Of a stretch of 62,890 nucleotides of DNA, positions 1 through 7,531 are shown in pieces. Position 1 is the stretch's first letter; each line of letters starts with the position of its first letter. The position numbers and the translations under genes were made by a program. Under the pieces are notes generated by a model. That model saw only the letters and a program-made list of their open reading frames with translations. It was not told the origin of the DNA and made no database searches. The DNA is from Acidimicrobiales bacterium (GTDB lineage Bacteria > Actinomycetota > Acidimicrobiia > Acidimicrobiales > DATDAH01), in contig JAEUJM010000010.1 of assembly GCA_016794585.1 (NCBI GenBank), forward strand, positions 1-62,890. Reading direction: 5' to 3'.

Positions 1-69
1 GCCGTCCTCGCGGTTCTGGGCGACCCGGACGACCTCCTCGCGGAACTCCTTCGGATACGGCTTGGGCAT
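1..69 (-). CDS. IS3-family transposase OrfA, N-terminal fragment cut by the window edge
   Basis: Only the first 23 codons are inside the window. They read MPKPYPKEFREEVVRVAQNR from an ATG at 69, which matches the usual opening of the small HTH protein (OrfA) of IS3-type insertion sequences. That protein binds the element's terminal repeats and, with OrfB, forms the transposase. The identification rests on this short N-terminal signature alone. The gene continues left of the window, so whether the insertion sequence is intact cannot be judged. It sits at the edge of an integrated element, where such insertions are common. Confidence 0.6.
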   Translation of the reverse strand, partial: MPKPYPKEFREEVVRVAQNREDG

Positions 70-566
70 GGTGCACATCCTCTCCCGTGGCACCACTCAG
101 CACCACAGATCAGATGTCACCCCGCCGCGCGGCAGTCCCAGACGGCCGCCAGGGATCGCACCGGCAAACCCTTCGTCGAGCACGTCCACCCCGAGACCTA
201 CGTCCACTCGGACTACGCCGACGATGGTCCCCTGCGCGGCATGGATGAGAGCTACGCAATCCACCGCGACCCGGGTCAGTGCGAGCGGACGATGTGTACC
301 TTCGCCGACCACTACGAGCATCAAGCGCTACGCCTAGTCACGCCGCACCGAAGACGGGGTGGCGTATCTAGTCGATCAGCCGAGATCGTGCAGGGGGCAC
401 CGACCGATGGGGGCGCGTATCAAGACACGGCATGGACGACCGCTCCTCGTCCGAGACGAGCCACACTCGCGATAGGCGCCGAGCAGCCGAAGCTGAGTAC
501 ATGGGTCATGGCTGAATGCACTCAGCCACCGAGTCATCTTGCGGCTGCCGGTTGGGTCGGGTGAGT
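70..566. other. About 500-base stretch without a clear gene; possible decayed coding remnant
   Basis: No convincing gene is seen. In the + frame running through positions 163-336 the translation looks protein-like (it includes ETYVHSDYADDGPLRGMDES and RTMCTFADHYEHQALRL). It has no good start codon or ribosome binding site, and its upstream part reads through apparently non-coding sequence. It may be the remains of a small gene disrupted by the neighbouring insertion sequence, or chance. The rest of the stretch shows nothing recognisable. Confidence 0.3.
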
Positions 567-1676
567 TCAGGGTTCGACGCTCCACGTCTGGTCTAGGGGC
601 ACGAGCGGGATCATGTGCTCGGGGGCTGACGGTCGACGCGTCCAGCCGTCGCAGGACAGCGTGTAGTGCTCGGTCCATCTGGGGAGCGCCTCTGGCTCTG
701 CCCGAGCAGCCTGAAGCTCGCGGAGCAACTTGAGGCGTGCCCCGGCTTCACGTTGGTCGGCCTGTCGTCGCTTTCGATCCCAATACTTCGCCTGCCGGGC
801 CGATTCGTCAGCAACGACGACCCGGCTGAGAAGGTCCATGACCGCGCCGGGTTCGGGCGCGTCAGGCGCGTACGCGAGCAGTTCGTCGTAGAGGTCTCGC
901 AAGAGCCAGACCTTCAGCGTCAGCGTGTACACCCCGCGCCCTAGGCCGGGCGCCGCCACGGCGTCGCCTTGGAGGCACATGCGGTCACGAACACGCTCCA
1001 CTGCCTTCCTTCCGATGCCACATCCCACGGCTCGGGCCATGTCGCTGGCAGTGAAGGTCGGGAGTCCGGTCTGCGTCATCAGCCATCCCACCGGGCCATA
1101 GACCGAGGCGGCCCACCGCCCTTCGTCGGGGTGGATGTCCTGAGGTCCCAAGCCCCTCATCACTAGCTCGCGTAGGTAGGGTCGAAGGGGTGACGGGTCG
1201 TCGCGCTCGCGCGCGGTCGTCTGGTAGAGAGAAGTAATTAGAACGAGGGTGTGAGGGGGATCGGACCTTGCGGCACGACCGTGGGGCACGGTCACTCGAT
1301 AGCTGGTGGGCACGTCCCTCTCGTCACCGTTGTAGATCGACTGACCGTGATCGACTTCGAGCAGGCCGAGGTCTTCGAGGTGCTGCACACGTTGCCGGGC
1401 GGTGTGCTGGTCGCACATGAGCAACTCCGCCATGACCCACGTCCCCAGGGGCGCCCTTCCGACCTGAGCTTCGGCCCAGAGGATTGCATAGGCGTGCTTC
1501 ACGCCGGGGCCTGCCTTCCCTAGGGAGGCGAAGTCGACAAGGTCCGGATGTACCAAGTCGGATGGCTGCCCATCGAGGGAGCACGGAAAGTTGACCAGTT
1601 GGTGGCCCACCTCCCCCGCGCTCGGCGACGAGCGGTCCAACCTCCCGACGGTGGCCGCGCCGTGCAAACCCGACAT
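567..1676 (-). CDS. Hypothetical mobile-element protein with winged-helix-like N-terminal region
   Basis: 369 residues from ATG 1676. No family is recognised with certainty. Residues about 55-120 (GVKHAYAILWAE, then TWVMAELLMCDQHTARQRVQ, then a short GLLEVDHGQ wing) have the layout of the winged-helix domains found in replication initiators and in helix-turn-helix proteins of phages and integrative elements. The C-terminal third is rich in Arg, Lys and Glu (WDRKRRQADQREAGARLKLL) and may bind nucleic acid. It is divergent from the XRE repressor at 1748 and shares the promoter region with it, so it is probably an early gene of the element. No strong ribosome binding site precedes the ATG. A replication or regulatory role is inference. 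Confidence 0.6.
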   Translation of the reverse strand: MSGLHGAATVGRLDRSSPSAGEVGHQLVNFPCSLDGQPSDLVHPDLVDFASLGKAGPGVKHAYAILWAEAQVGRAPLGTWVMAELLMCDQHTARQRVQHLEDLGLLEVDHGQSIYNGDERDVPTSYRVTVPHGRAARSDPPHTLVLITSLYQTTARERDDPSPLRPYLRELVMRGLGPQDIHPDEGRWAASVYGPVGWLMTQTGLPTFTASDMARAVGCGIGRKAVERVRDRMCLQGDAVAAPGLGRGVYTLTLKVWLLRDLYDELLAYAPDAPEPGAVMDLLSRVVVADESARQAKYWDRKRRQADQREAGARLKLLRELQAARAEPEALPRWTEHYTLSCDGWTRRPSAPEHMIPLVPLDQTWSVEP

Positions 1677-1716
1677 CGAGTTCGACTGTACAACCGGTGT
1701 GCGAATCTATATTGTT

Positions 1717-1731
1717 CTGTGTGGATTTCAC
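1717..1731. promoter_or_regulatory. Inverted repeat in the divergent promoter region, candidate repressor operator
   Basis: GTGTG-GATTT-CACAC is a perfect 5-bp inverted repeat just upstream of the XRE repressor start. It lies downstream of an AT-rich TATATT (1708-1713) that could be a -10 hexamer for the repressor gene. The position would suit autoregulation. The 13-base core TGTGGATTTCACA recurs at 62795-62807. Function is inferred from position only. Confidence 0.35.
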
Positions 1732-1747
1732 ACCAGGGAGTAGGCAT

Positions 1748-2293
1748 GTGAACGTGCGCGAAGTGTTCGGCCACAACCTCCGACGACTGCGTCAGCGCAA
1801 GGGGATGAACCAGCAGCAACTCTCGGATCGCGTGCGTCAACTCGGCGGAAGCCTCGATCGGACCGCAATCGCTCGCGTTGAGTCCGTGGGCCGTGCTGAC
1901 AGCCGCAAGGTCACGATCGACGATCTCGTGCTGCTCGCCACTGCCCTTGACACGACACCGATGCACCTGCTCATCCCGTTTGGCCACGATGAGACGCTCG
2001 ACGTGACGCGTGAAGTCCAGGTGACCGGCGCAGTCGCGCGCCGATGGTTCCGCGGCTGGGAGCCGCTCCCGGGACAGGATGCCGAGGCGTATTTCGACCA
2101 GGTGCCGCGCCAAGACAGGTTCTTTCAGACCGATCCGCACTTTGGCGCTCTCGCCGACGCGATCGAGCGGGAGTCTCTCGGATTGCTCAACAACGACCCC
2201 GACGGATGGCGAGAAGCGGTCGACTTCGAGAATCAGCTTGGACACACGATCCACGGACGACTCATGGGCCTCGACCGCGAGGAGTCAGAATGA
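1748..2293 (+). CDS. XRE-family helix-turn-helix transcriptional regulator
   Basis: 181 residues from GTG 1748, chosen because AGGGAG lies about 8 bases upstream; an in-frame TTG at 1697 would add 17 unlikely residues. Residues about 5-75 form a Cro/CI-type helix-turn-helix domain (NLRRLRQRKGMNQQQLSDRV, then the recognition-helix region LDRTAIARVESVGR, then a VTIDDLVLLATALD helix). The C-terminal half is Asp/Glu-rich and of unknown fold. Such proteins repress the genes of phages and integrative elements. It is divergent from the 567-1676 gene and lies upstream of excisionase and integrase, so it probably controls the element's maintenance-versus-excision decision. Confidence 0.8.
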   Translation: MNVREVFGHNLRRLRQRKGMNQQQLSDRVRQLGGSLDRTAIARVESVGRADSRKVTIDDLVLLATALDTTPMHLLIPFGHDETLDVTREVQVTGAVARRWFRGWEPLPGQDAEAYFDQVPRQDRFFQTDPHFGALADAIERESLGLLNNDPDGWREAVDFENQLGHTIHGRLMGLDREESE

Positions 2294-2327
2294 CGATCGA
2301 GCGTCATTTTGACGAGGCAGTCGCCCC

Positions 2328-2567
2328 ATGACCGCTCCCGATCTCGACCTCACCGCGGCGGCCAACTCCGACCACCGCCTTCTCACCGTCGAGCAGGCCG
2401 CAACCTACCTTGCCGTCTCCCGGGCGCGGACCTACGAGCTACTCGCCTCAGGCGCGCTGGAGTCCGTCAAGATCGGCCGTTCCCGGAGGGTCCCACTCGT
2501 CGCGCTCCACGAGTACGTCGAGCGGCTCCGCAACGGCGATGAGCGTCACACCCCCGAGGCATCCTGA
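2328..2567 (+). CDS. Excisionase-family DNA-binding protein (MerR-like helix-turn-helix)
   Basis: 79 residues. Residues about 18-68 match the excisionase/HTH_17 fold: LLTVEQAATYLAVSRARTYE (helix-turn-helix), then a GALESVKIGRSRRVPL wing and an ALHEYVERLR closing helix. Proteins of this type bend DNA at attachment sites and steer a tyrosine integrase towards excision. It lies 34 bases after the repressor and about 20 bases before the integrase start, so the three are probably cotranscribed. A general regulator with the same fold is the alternative, but the neighbour argues for an excisionase. Confidence 0.85.
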   Translation: MTAPDLDLTAAANSDHRLLTVEQAATYLAVSRARTYELLASGALESVKIGRSRRVPLVALHEYVERLRNGDERHTPEAS

Positions 2568-2586
2568 TCTAGAGGAGGTTGAGGCG

Positions 2587-3729
2587 ATGGGCAACCGACG
2601 AGGCCACGGTGACGGTTCAATCTACCAGCGCAGCGACGGCCGGTGGGTCGGCGAGGTTCACCTCGGCTGGGAGGACGAGAAGCGGCGACGCAAATTCGTC
2701 TACGCACGTACCCGACGCGAGGCTGCCGACAAGATGCGTGAGGTCCAACGGCTGGTCGCCGCCGGGCTGCCGGTCTCGTCTGATCGGTTGACCGTCGGTG
2801 ATTGGCTGAGCACGTGGCTAACCCTGCACCTGTCGAAGGACCTCTCCCCCAACACGGTCGAGCAGTATCGGTCGATCGTCGAGAAGCACCTGACGCCCGC
2901 CTTCGGCCGAACCCGCCTCAAGGCGCTGACTCCGGCGGACGTGGAGGCGATGCTCCGCCGCAAGGCCGAGAGCGGCCTCAGCAGCAGCACCTGCATGCGG
3001 ATCAGGAGCGTCCTCCAGATGGCGCTGCACCGGGCGCAGGTCGAGGGTCACGTTCACCGCAACGTCGCAGAACTTGCCCGCCGCCCGAGGGTGACCCATG
3101 AGGAGCGCAAGAGCCTGACCACCGACGAGGCCAAGCGGTTGTTGTCCGCTGTGCAGGGCACCTCGATGGAGGCGCCGCTGACGGTCATGCTCCTGCATGG
3201 CCTGCGGCCAGGCGAGGCGATGGGCCTGACGTGGGACGACATCGACTTCGACGACCGCGTCCTTCGGGTGAGGCGGTCACTCAAGCGTGAGCCAGCGGGC
3301 CTTCGCCTCGGAGGCGTCAAGACCGCCAAGTCCGAGCGTCCGCTGGCGATGCCGGGTCCGGTGGTCAAGGCCCTGCGACGACGGAGGGTCCAGCAGGCCG
3401 AGGAACTCCTCCGGGCCGGTGTCGGTTCACCTCCGGACAACCTGGTGTTCACCACCACCGCGGGAACGCCGGTCGACCCGAGCAACCTGCGGCGTGCCCT
3501 CGCCAGGGCCACGAAGGCAGCGAAGCTCGGCCACTGGAAGCCCTATGAGCTTCGCCACTCCTGCACGTCGCTCCTGTCCGCAGCAGGAGTGCCCCTGGAG
3601 CAGATCGCCGACATCCTCGGCCACCGGGGCATCCGCATGGCCGCCGAGGTCTATCGGCACCGGGTCGACCCCGTGATCGACAGCGGCGTCGAGGCCATGG
3701 AAGCGCTCTTCGGTGACGGCGCTTCGTGA
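2587..3729 (+). CDS. int: Tyrosine recombinase / site-specific integrase
   Basis: 380 residues from ATG 2587, preceded by AGAGGAGG. Residues 15-60 resemble an AP2-like arm-binding region, about 68-165 are the SAM-like core-binding domain (VGDWLSTWLTLHLS), and 175-375 are the catalytic domain. Catalytic residues seen are Arg207 (LLHGLRPGEA), a Lys near 245-248, Arg323, His346 (LGHRG) and the nucleophile Tyr356 (EVYRH). The His of the usual HxxR box is Tyr320 here (YELRH), a variant met in other actinobacterial integrases. The gene ends 98 bases from the 3' end of tRNA-Val, the classic arrangement in which the tRNA is the attachment site. Confidence 0.95.
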   Translation: MGNRRGHGDGSIYQRSDGRWVGEVHLGWEDEKRRRKFVYARTRREAADKMREVQRLVAAGLPVSSDRLTVGDWLSTWLTLHLSKDLSPNTVEQYRSIVEKHLTPAFGRTRLKALTPADVEAMLRRKAESGLSSSTCMRIRSVLQMALHRAQVEGHVHRNVAELARRPRVTHEERKSLTTDEAKRLLSAVQGTSMEAPLTVMLLHGLRPGEAMGLTWDDIDFDDRVLRVRRSLKREPAGLRLGGVKTAKSERPLAMPGPVVKALRRRRVQQAEELLRAGVGSPPDNLVFTTTAGTPVDPSNLRRALARATKAAKLGHWKPYELRHSCTSLLSAAGVPLEQIADILGHRGIRMAAEVYRHRVDPVIDSGVEAMEALFGDGAS

Positions 3730-3730
3730 C

Positions 3731-3754
3731 CAACTTGCCTGTCAACTTGCCTGT
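3731..3754 (+). repeat. Two tandem copies of a 12-base repeat after the integrase
   Basis: CAACTTGCCTGT occurs twice in direct succession immediately after the integrase stop, followed by a partial third copy (CAA). Short direct repeats next to an attachment site often serve as arm-type binding sites for the integrase or excisionase. That role is suggested by position only. Confidence 0.5.
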
Positions 3755-3774
3755 CAAACGTCCCCAGACGCGAC

Positions 3775-3822
3775 GAAACCCCAAGTCGACGAGGCAGAAA
3801 ATGCCCGCTGACCTGGGGTTTC
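3775..3822. terminator. 13-bp stem hairpin between integrase and tRNA-Val
   Basis: GAAACCCCAAGTC (3775-3787) pairs with GACCTGGGGTTTC (3810-3822), 12 of 13 positions matching, around a 22-base loop. It follows the integrase on the + strand and the tRNA-Val 3' end on the - strand, so it could terminate both transcripts. It may also be part of the recombination site. There is no strong U-tract. Confidence 0.5.
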
Positions 3823-3827
3823 TCGGG

Positions 3828-3901
3828 TGGGCCGTACAGGACTTGAACCTGTGACCCCCTGCGCGTCATGCAGGTGCGCTACCAGACTGCGCCAACGGCC
3901 C
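3828..3901 (-). tRNA. tRNA-Val (anticodon GAC)
   Basis: Reading the - strand, the acceptor GGGCCGT pairs perfectly with ACGGCCC, the D arm is GCGC/GCGC, and the anticodon stem CCTGC/GCAGG encloses the loop ATGACGC. The T arm is ACAGG-TTCAAGT-CCTGT and the discriminator is A. Anticodon GAC decodes valine GUC. Position 37 is G and position 32 is A, slightly unusual for valine but structurally sound. CCA is not encoded. The 3' end faces the integrase, so the attachment core probably lies in its T-arm/acceptor half. Confidence 0.85.
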
Positions 3902-3951
3902 GTGAGCAGGCGACTCTAGCCGAGGCCGGCGCCGCCGACACACCTCGGGAC

Positions 3952-4629
3952 TCAGGTGGGCGACGGTGCGCGGTGCGTCGCCACGAGGCCGGCGACCATC
4001 AGCGCCACCGCGCCTGCAGCGACCAGCCAGATGCCCACGGAGAACGTGATGGCCACGTTGCCCACCACCTGGACGTCCTCCTGACGGGTGAGGATGGCGC
4101 TGACGGCGTACGCCACCACGCCGAGGCTGAGCGCCCCGACCGCCACCACGGCCAGCCTCACCGCCACCGACCCCATCTCGCCGAGGAGGAGCCCTCCCAG
4201 CCCGGCGCCGGCCAAGGCCAGCAGCGCCAGCACCGGACCGCTCTGCACGCCGTTGTCGAACCAGTCCCACCCGCTCACGGACTGCGTGCGCACCGTCTCG
4301 AGCGAGAGGGTGACCTGGGCCCAGGCGAGGAAGGAGGCCACCCCCAGGACGAGGGCGCCGACCACACCGATCACGCCGGCGATCGTGTTCCGGGACACCG
4401 CCGCGGGCTCGGGGCCCAGGAGGGCAGCGGGCGGCGGAGTGCTGGCCCACGGCGGCGGGGGCCCCGGGGGCGCCGTGAAGGCCGTGGGCGGGAAGGGCGG
4501 CGGTTCCGACGGCCAGGCGGCAGGGGTCGGGACCGGGGCGGACGCCGCCGCGGCCGCCGCCCCGCACTGGGGGCAGAACGAGACACCGTCGGGCAGGGAG
4601 ACGCCGCAGCGCCCGCACAGCTCGGCCAC
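3952..4629 (-). CDS. Zinc-ribbon membrane protein of unknown function
   Basis: 225 residues from GTG 4629, chosen because GAGGAG sits 5 bases upstream. Residues about 4-24 form a zinc ribbon with two Cys-x2-Cys pairs (CGRC and CPQC). A linker rich in Pro and Ala covers about residues 30-80, and roughly four hydrophobic segments follow (for example GVIGVVGALVLGVASFLAW and LLALAGAGLGGLLLG). This layout is common in uncharacterised actinobacterial membrane proteins. The function is not known. The gene stands alone and is divergent from the 4744 gene. Confidence 0.7.
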   Translation of the reverse strand: MAELCGRCGVSLPDGVSFCPQCGAAAAAASAPVPTPAAWPSEPPPFPPTAFTAPPGPPPPWASTPPPAALLGPEPAAVSRNTIAGVIGVVGALVLGVASFLAWAQVTLSLETVRTQSVSGWDWFDNGVQSGPVLALLALAGAGLGGLLLGEMGSVAVRLAVVAVGALSLGVVAYAVSAILTRQEDVQVVGNVAITFSVGIWLVAAGAVALMVAGLVATHRAPSPT

Positions 4630-4743
4630 GTCGTCTCCTCGCTCTCTCGGCGCCGGGGGGTCCGGCACGTCCATCACCGAGTCTCGCGCCCGCAGCCGTC
4701 ACCGGGCACGAGCGGGGGGCGGTCGGCCTGCCAGACTGCCCCG

Positions 4744-5124
4744 ATGGACTACCGCCAACTCGTGCGCAGCCTGGCCGTTGGACGGGTCGCCGTCGGAGCC
4801 GCCCTCGTGCTCGTGCCGTCGCTCGCCGCCCGTGGGTGGGCGGGCGACGAGGCCTCCCGCCCCGCCACCAAGGTCTTCCTGCGTGCCCTAGGCATCCGCG
4901 ACCTCGCACTCGGCGTCGGCACCCTCCGCGCCCTCGAGCGCGGCGAAGACCCGGTCCCCTGGGCCCGGTACGGCGCCGCCGCCGACGGGGTGGACGCCGC
5001 CGCCACGCTCGCCGGCTTCCGGGCCTTGGCGCCCCGCGGACGCTTCGCCGTCCTCCTCGTGGCTGCGGTCGCCGCCGTGGGCGGAGCGCTGGCCGCCGAG
5101 CAACTCGCCGCGAACCAGGCCTAG
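4744..5124 (+). CDS. Small hypothetical membrane protein
   Basis: 126 residues from ATG 4744. Hydrophobic stretches occur near residues 10-30 (VGRVAVGAALVLVPSLAARG) and 100-120 (FAVLLVAAVAAVGGALAA), with a shorter one near 48-60 around the IRDLALGVGT motif. That motif occurs in small actinobacterial membrane proteins of unknown role. It is divergent from the zinc-ribbon gene and convergent with the isomerase-like gene at 5221. No function can be assigned. Confidence 0.65.
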   Translation: MDYRQLVRSLAVGRVAVGAALVLVPSLAARGWAGDEASRPATKVFLRALGIRDLALGVGTLRALERGEDPVPWARYGAAADGVDAAATLAGFRALAPRGRFAVLLVAAVAAVGGALAAEQLAANQA

Positions 5125-5131
5125 CAAACCG

Positions 5132-5147
5132 GGCCCCGCAAGGGGCC
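5132..5147. terminator. Short GC hairpin between convergent genes
   Basis: GGCCCC-GCAA-GGGGCC is a perfect 6-bp stem with a stable GNRA-type loop, 8 bases after the stop of the + strand gene. It lies between that gene and the convergent isomerase-like gene. It could act on either strand; there is no U-tract. Confidence 0.5.
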
Positions 5148-5220
5148 AGATCGCCGAACATCCCTGCGGCGCGCCCTCGATCAGAGCCTTCTACCCGAGG
5201 AGTCCTGCTTCCGGGTGCCC

Positions 5221-6015
5221 TCAGGCGAAGGTGCGCACCAGCGCCAGCACCGCCCCGGCATCGGGGCCCTCGGCGGTGAGGTCGGTGTCCGCCGCGTCGG
5301 CCCGCTGACCGGCCACCTCGCACAGCTCCGCGGCCGAGCCCCGCACCACGGTCGCGGCGGGACCGGCGGCGACGTCGGGGGTGAACGACCACGCCGACCC
5401 GTCGGGCCCCGTCAGCTCGAAGGCCACCGGGCCGTGCAGCTCACGACCGGCCCGGGCGAACGCGTACGGCACGGTCCTCCAGGCGAGTCGAGCGACGTGC
5501 CACAGCCGGTCGGTCGGCTCGGGCGTGACCCCGAAGGCCGACGCCACGTCGACGGTGTGGATCCACGTCTCGGACAGGCGCGTCGAGGCCAGGCTGCGCG
5601 CCGCCAGCTCACCCTCGACCCAGAGGACCCGCGCATGGGGGTCGACCGCCCGGAAGCCCGCCTCCTGCGCCGCCGCGCTCGCCGACCACCGCTCGCGCAC
5701 CTCACCGGGCGACGACGTCGCCTCGGCCCGCACGGCCAGATCGGCGAGCTCGTCCACGTCGGTGGCCTCGACCCCGTCGACGCCGCCGAGCGAGAACTCA
5801 CCGAGCCGTCCCTCCACGCTCGCGACCGCGGCCTCGTTGGTTTGGGCCAGGTGCAAGAGCACGTCGGTCGCCGTCCACCCCACGCAGCGCGTCGGCCGGC
5901 GCAGGTCCTCCTCGGTGCGGCCGGCGACGAGGTCCAGCAGCTCGGCCTGCTGCGCGGCCAATGCGTCGACGACGTCGCCGCCGGCGGTGGCCGAGGGAGC
6001 GGTCACCGTGGCCAC
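5221..6015 (-). CDS. Maleylpyruvate isomerase-family mycothiol-dependent enzyme
   Basis: 264 residues from a GTG at 6015; a second GTG at 6006 is better spaced from GGAGG and may be the true start. Residues about 17-170 match the mycothiol-dependent maleylpyruvate isomerase N-terminal domain (DinB-like four-helix fold). The conserved TRCVGWTATDVLLHL motif is present, and His55, Glu149 and His153 (ETWIHTVDVA) are placed to bind the divalent metal. Members use mycothiol, the actinobacterial thiol, for isomerisation or thiol transfer. The C-terminal domain (about 180-260) may bind the substrate. The substrate is unknown; the name is a family name only. Confidence 0.85.
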   Translation of the reverse strand: MATVTAPSATAGGDVVDALAAQQAELLDLVAGRTEEDLRRPTRCVGWTATDVLLHLAQTNEAAVASVEGRLGEFSLGGVDGVEATDVDELADLAVRAEATSSPGEVRERWSASAAAQEAGFRAVDPHARVLWVEGELAARSLASTRLSETWIHTVDVASAFGVTPEPTDRLWHVARLAWRTVPYAFARAGRELHGPVAFELTGPDGSAWSFTPDVAAGPAATVVRGSAAELCEVAGQRADAADTDLTAEGPDAGAVLALVRTFA

Positions 6016-6133
6016 CTCCAGCCGAGCCGAAGGGGTGGCGGCCCCGCCGCCGCCCCCACGAGCGCCACCCCGTCACGGGGCGGCACCCCGCCGGCGGGCG
6101 TCCTCGAGATGGTGTTCGGTCCGCCCATGGAGC

Positions 6134-6490
6134 TCACCCCACGTCGGCCTGGTGCAGCTCGACGAGGTTCCCCGCCGGGTCGTGCAGGAAGGCCTGGAGG
6201 CCGGTGCCCACGGGTGACGGGTCGCTGATGTCGACGCCACTCCCCCGCAGCTCGTTGACGCAAGCCGACAGGTCCTCCACCTGGAGGGCCAGGTGCTGGC
6301 CGCGGTCGTCGGCCGCCGGCGCCTCGAGCAGGTGGATCTGCTGGCCGCCGATGTCGAGCCACGCGCCCCCGAAGCCGAAGTCGGGCCGGTCGTCACGCTC
6401 GGTGCAGCCGAGGGTGTCGACGTAGAAGGCCATCGCCGCCGGCACGTCCGGGACGTTGAGGGACACGTGGTGGACGCCCAGCGCTCGCAT
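6134..6490 (-). CDS. VOC-superfamily (glyoxalase/bleomycin-resistance fold) protein
   Basis: 118 residues, one complete pair of beta-alpha-beta-beta-beta modules. It opens with LGVHHVSLNVPDVPAAMAFY, the standard first module. Candidate metal ligands are His8, the His of QIHLLE, the His of GQHLALQV and the terminal Glu of NLVELHQ, the usual four-position set of glyoxalase I-like enzymes. The fold serves lyases, isomerases, dioxygenases and resistance proteins, and the substrate cannot be read from the sequence. It sits between a mycothiol-related enzyme and a transporter, all on the same strand. Confidence 0.85.
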   Translation of the reverse strand: MRALGVHHVSLNVPDVPAAMAFYVDTLGCTERDDRPDFGFGGAWLDIGGQQIHLLEAPAADDRGQHLALQVEDLSACVNELRGSGVDISDPSPVGTGLQAFLHDPAGNLVELHQADVG

Positions 6491-6515
6491 GGCCCCAGTC
6501 TCGCGCCGACGCCGG

Positions 6516-7511
6516 TCAGACGGGATCGATGAGCGGGACGCCCTCGGGTTCGTCGATGGCCACCGGTGCTCGACTGGCCCGGATGGCGTCGACCCCGAGC
6601 AGGATGAGCGCCACCCAGACCAGCACGAAGCCGGCCAGGCGCTCCGGCGGCAGGGGCTCGCCCAGGATCAGCACGCCGCACACGAGTTGGAGGGTCGGCG
6701 TGAGGTACTGGAGCAGGCCCAGCATCGACAGCGGGATGCGGGAAGCGGCCGTGCCGAACAGGAGCAGGGGCACCGCGGTCACCACCCCGAGGCTCACCAG
6801 CAGCACGTTCTCCTTGACGCTGGTGTGGCCGAAGGCGGCGTCGCCGTTCACCTCGAGGACGACCATCGCCACGAGGGCGAAGGGCAGCAGGGCCCCGGTC
6901 TCGATGGCCAGCGAGGTGGACGTGGGCGCCGAGACGGCCTTCTTCAGGAAGCCGTACCCCGCGAACGAGCACGCCAGCACGAGCGCCACCCACGGCAGGC
7001 GCCCGTAGGCGGCGGTGAGCACCGCCACCGCGGCGACGCCGAAGACCAGCGCGAACGCCTGGAGGCGGCGCAGGTGCTCGCCCAGGACGAAGATGCCGAG
7101 CGCCACCGTGATCAGCGGGTTGATGTAGTAGCCGAGGGCGGCTTCGACCACGTGGTCGTGGTTGACGGCCCAGATGTACACCAACCAGTTGACGGCGATG
7201 AACCCGCCGGCGGCGACGAGGCGGCCGAAGGCACCGGGGTGCTCGCGCAGCCAGACGATGGCGCCCTGCTGGCGGTGACGTCGGAACCAGAGGATGACCA
7301 ACACCACGACGAACGACCACACGATGCGGTGGATCAGGATCTCGCCGGCACCCACCGCCTCGAGCTGGTGGAACACCAGGGGGAACAGCCCCCAGAGCGA
7401 GTACGCGGCGACGCCGGCGATCGTGCCGGTGCGCCGCTCGGCCGCGGCCCGCTCGGGGTCCGCCGCCTCACCCGAGGGCGCGTCGAGGTCGGGCCCTCCT
7501 GTGCTCGTCAC
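6516..7511 (-). CDS. rarD: RarD-type EamA/DMT-superfamily transporter
   Basis: 331 residues from GTG 7511 with GGAGG directly before it. About ten hydrophobic segments form two EamA repeats. The first opens with GTIAGVAAYSLWGLFPLVF and includes HRIVWSFVVV and LNW-like FIAVNWLVYIWAV segments characteristic of RarD. The second includes LLQYLTPTLQLVCGVLILGE. RarD proteins are inner-membrane exporters of unknown substrate, named from chloramphenicol sensitivity. The length is close to the usual 300 residues, with an extra acidic N-terminal tail of about 25 residues and a short C-terminal extension. Confidence 0.88.
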   Translation of the reverse strand: MTSTGGPDLDAPSGEAADPERAAAERRTGTIAGVAAYSLWGLFPLVFHQLEAVGAGEILIHRIVWSFVVVLVILWFRRHRQQGAIVWLREHPGAFGRLVAAGGFIAVNWLVYIWAVNHDHVVEAALGYYINPLITVALGIFVLGEHLRRLQAFALVFGVAAVAVLTAAYGRLPWVALVLACSFAGYGFLKKAVSAPTSTSLAIETGALLPFALVAMVVLEVNGDAAFGHTSVKENVLLVSLGVVTAVPLLLFGTAASRIPLSMLGLLQYLTPTLQLVCGVLILGEPLPPERLAGFVLVWVALILLGVDAIRASRAPVAIDEPEGVPLIDPV

Positions 7512-7531
7512 CCTCCGGACGCTACCGGCGC

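Noticed and set aside
70..566. A second attachment-site copy (tRNA-Val 3' repeat) near the left edge
   Set aside because: No stretch matching the tRNA 3' end was found; the element's left boundary must be outside the window.
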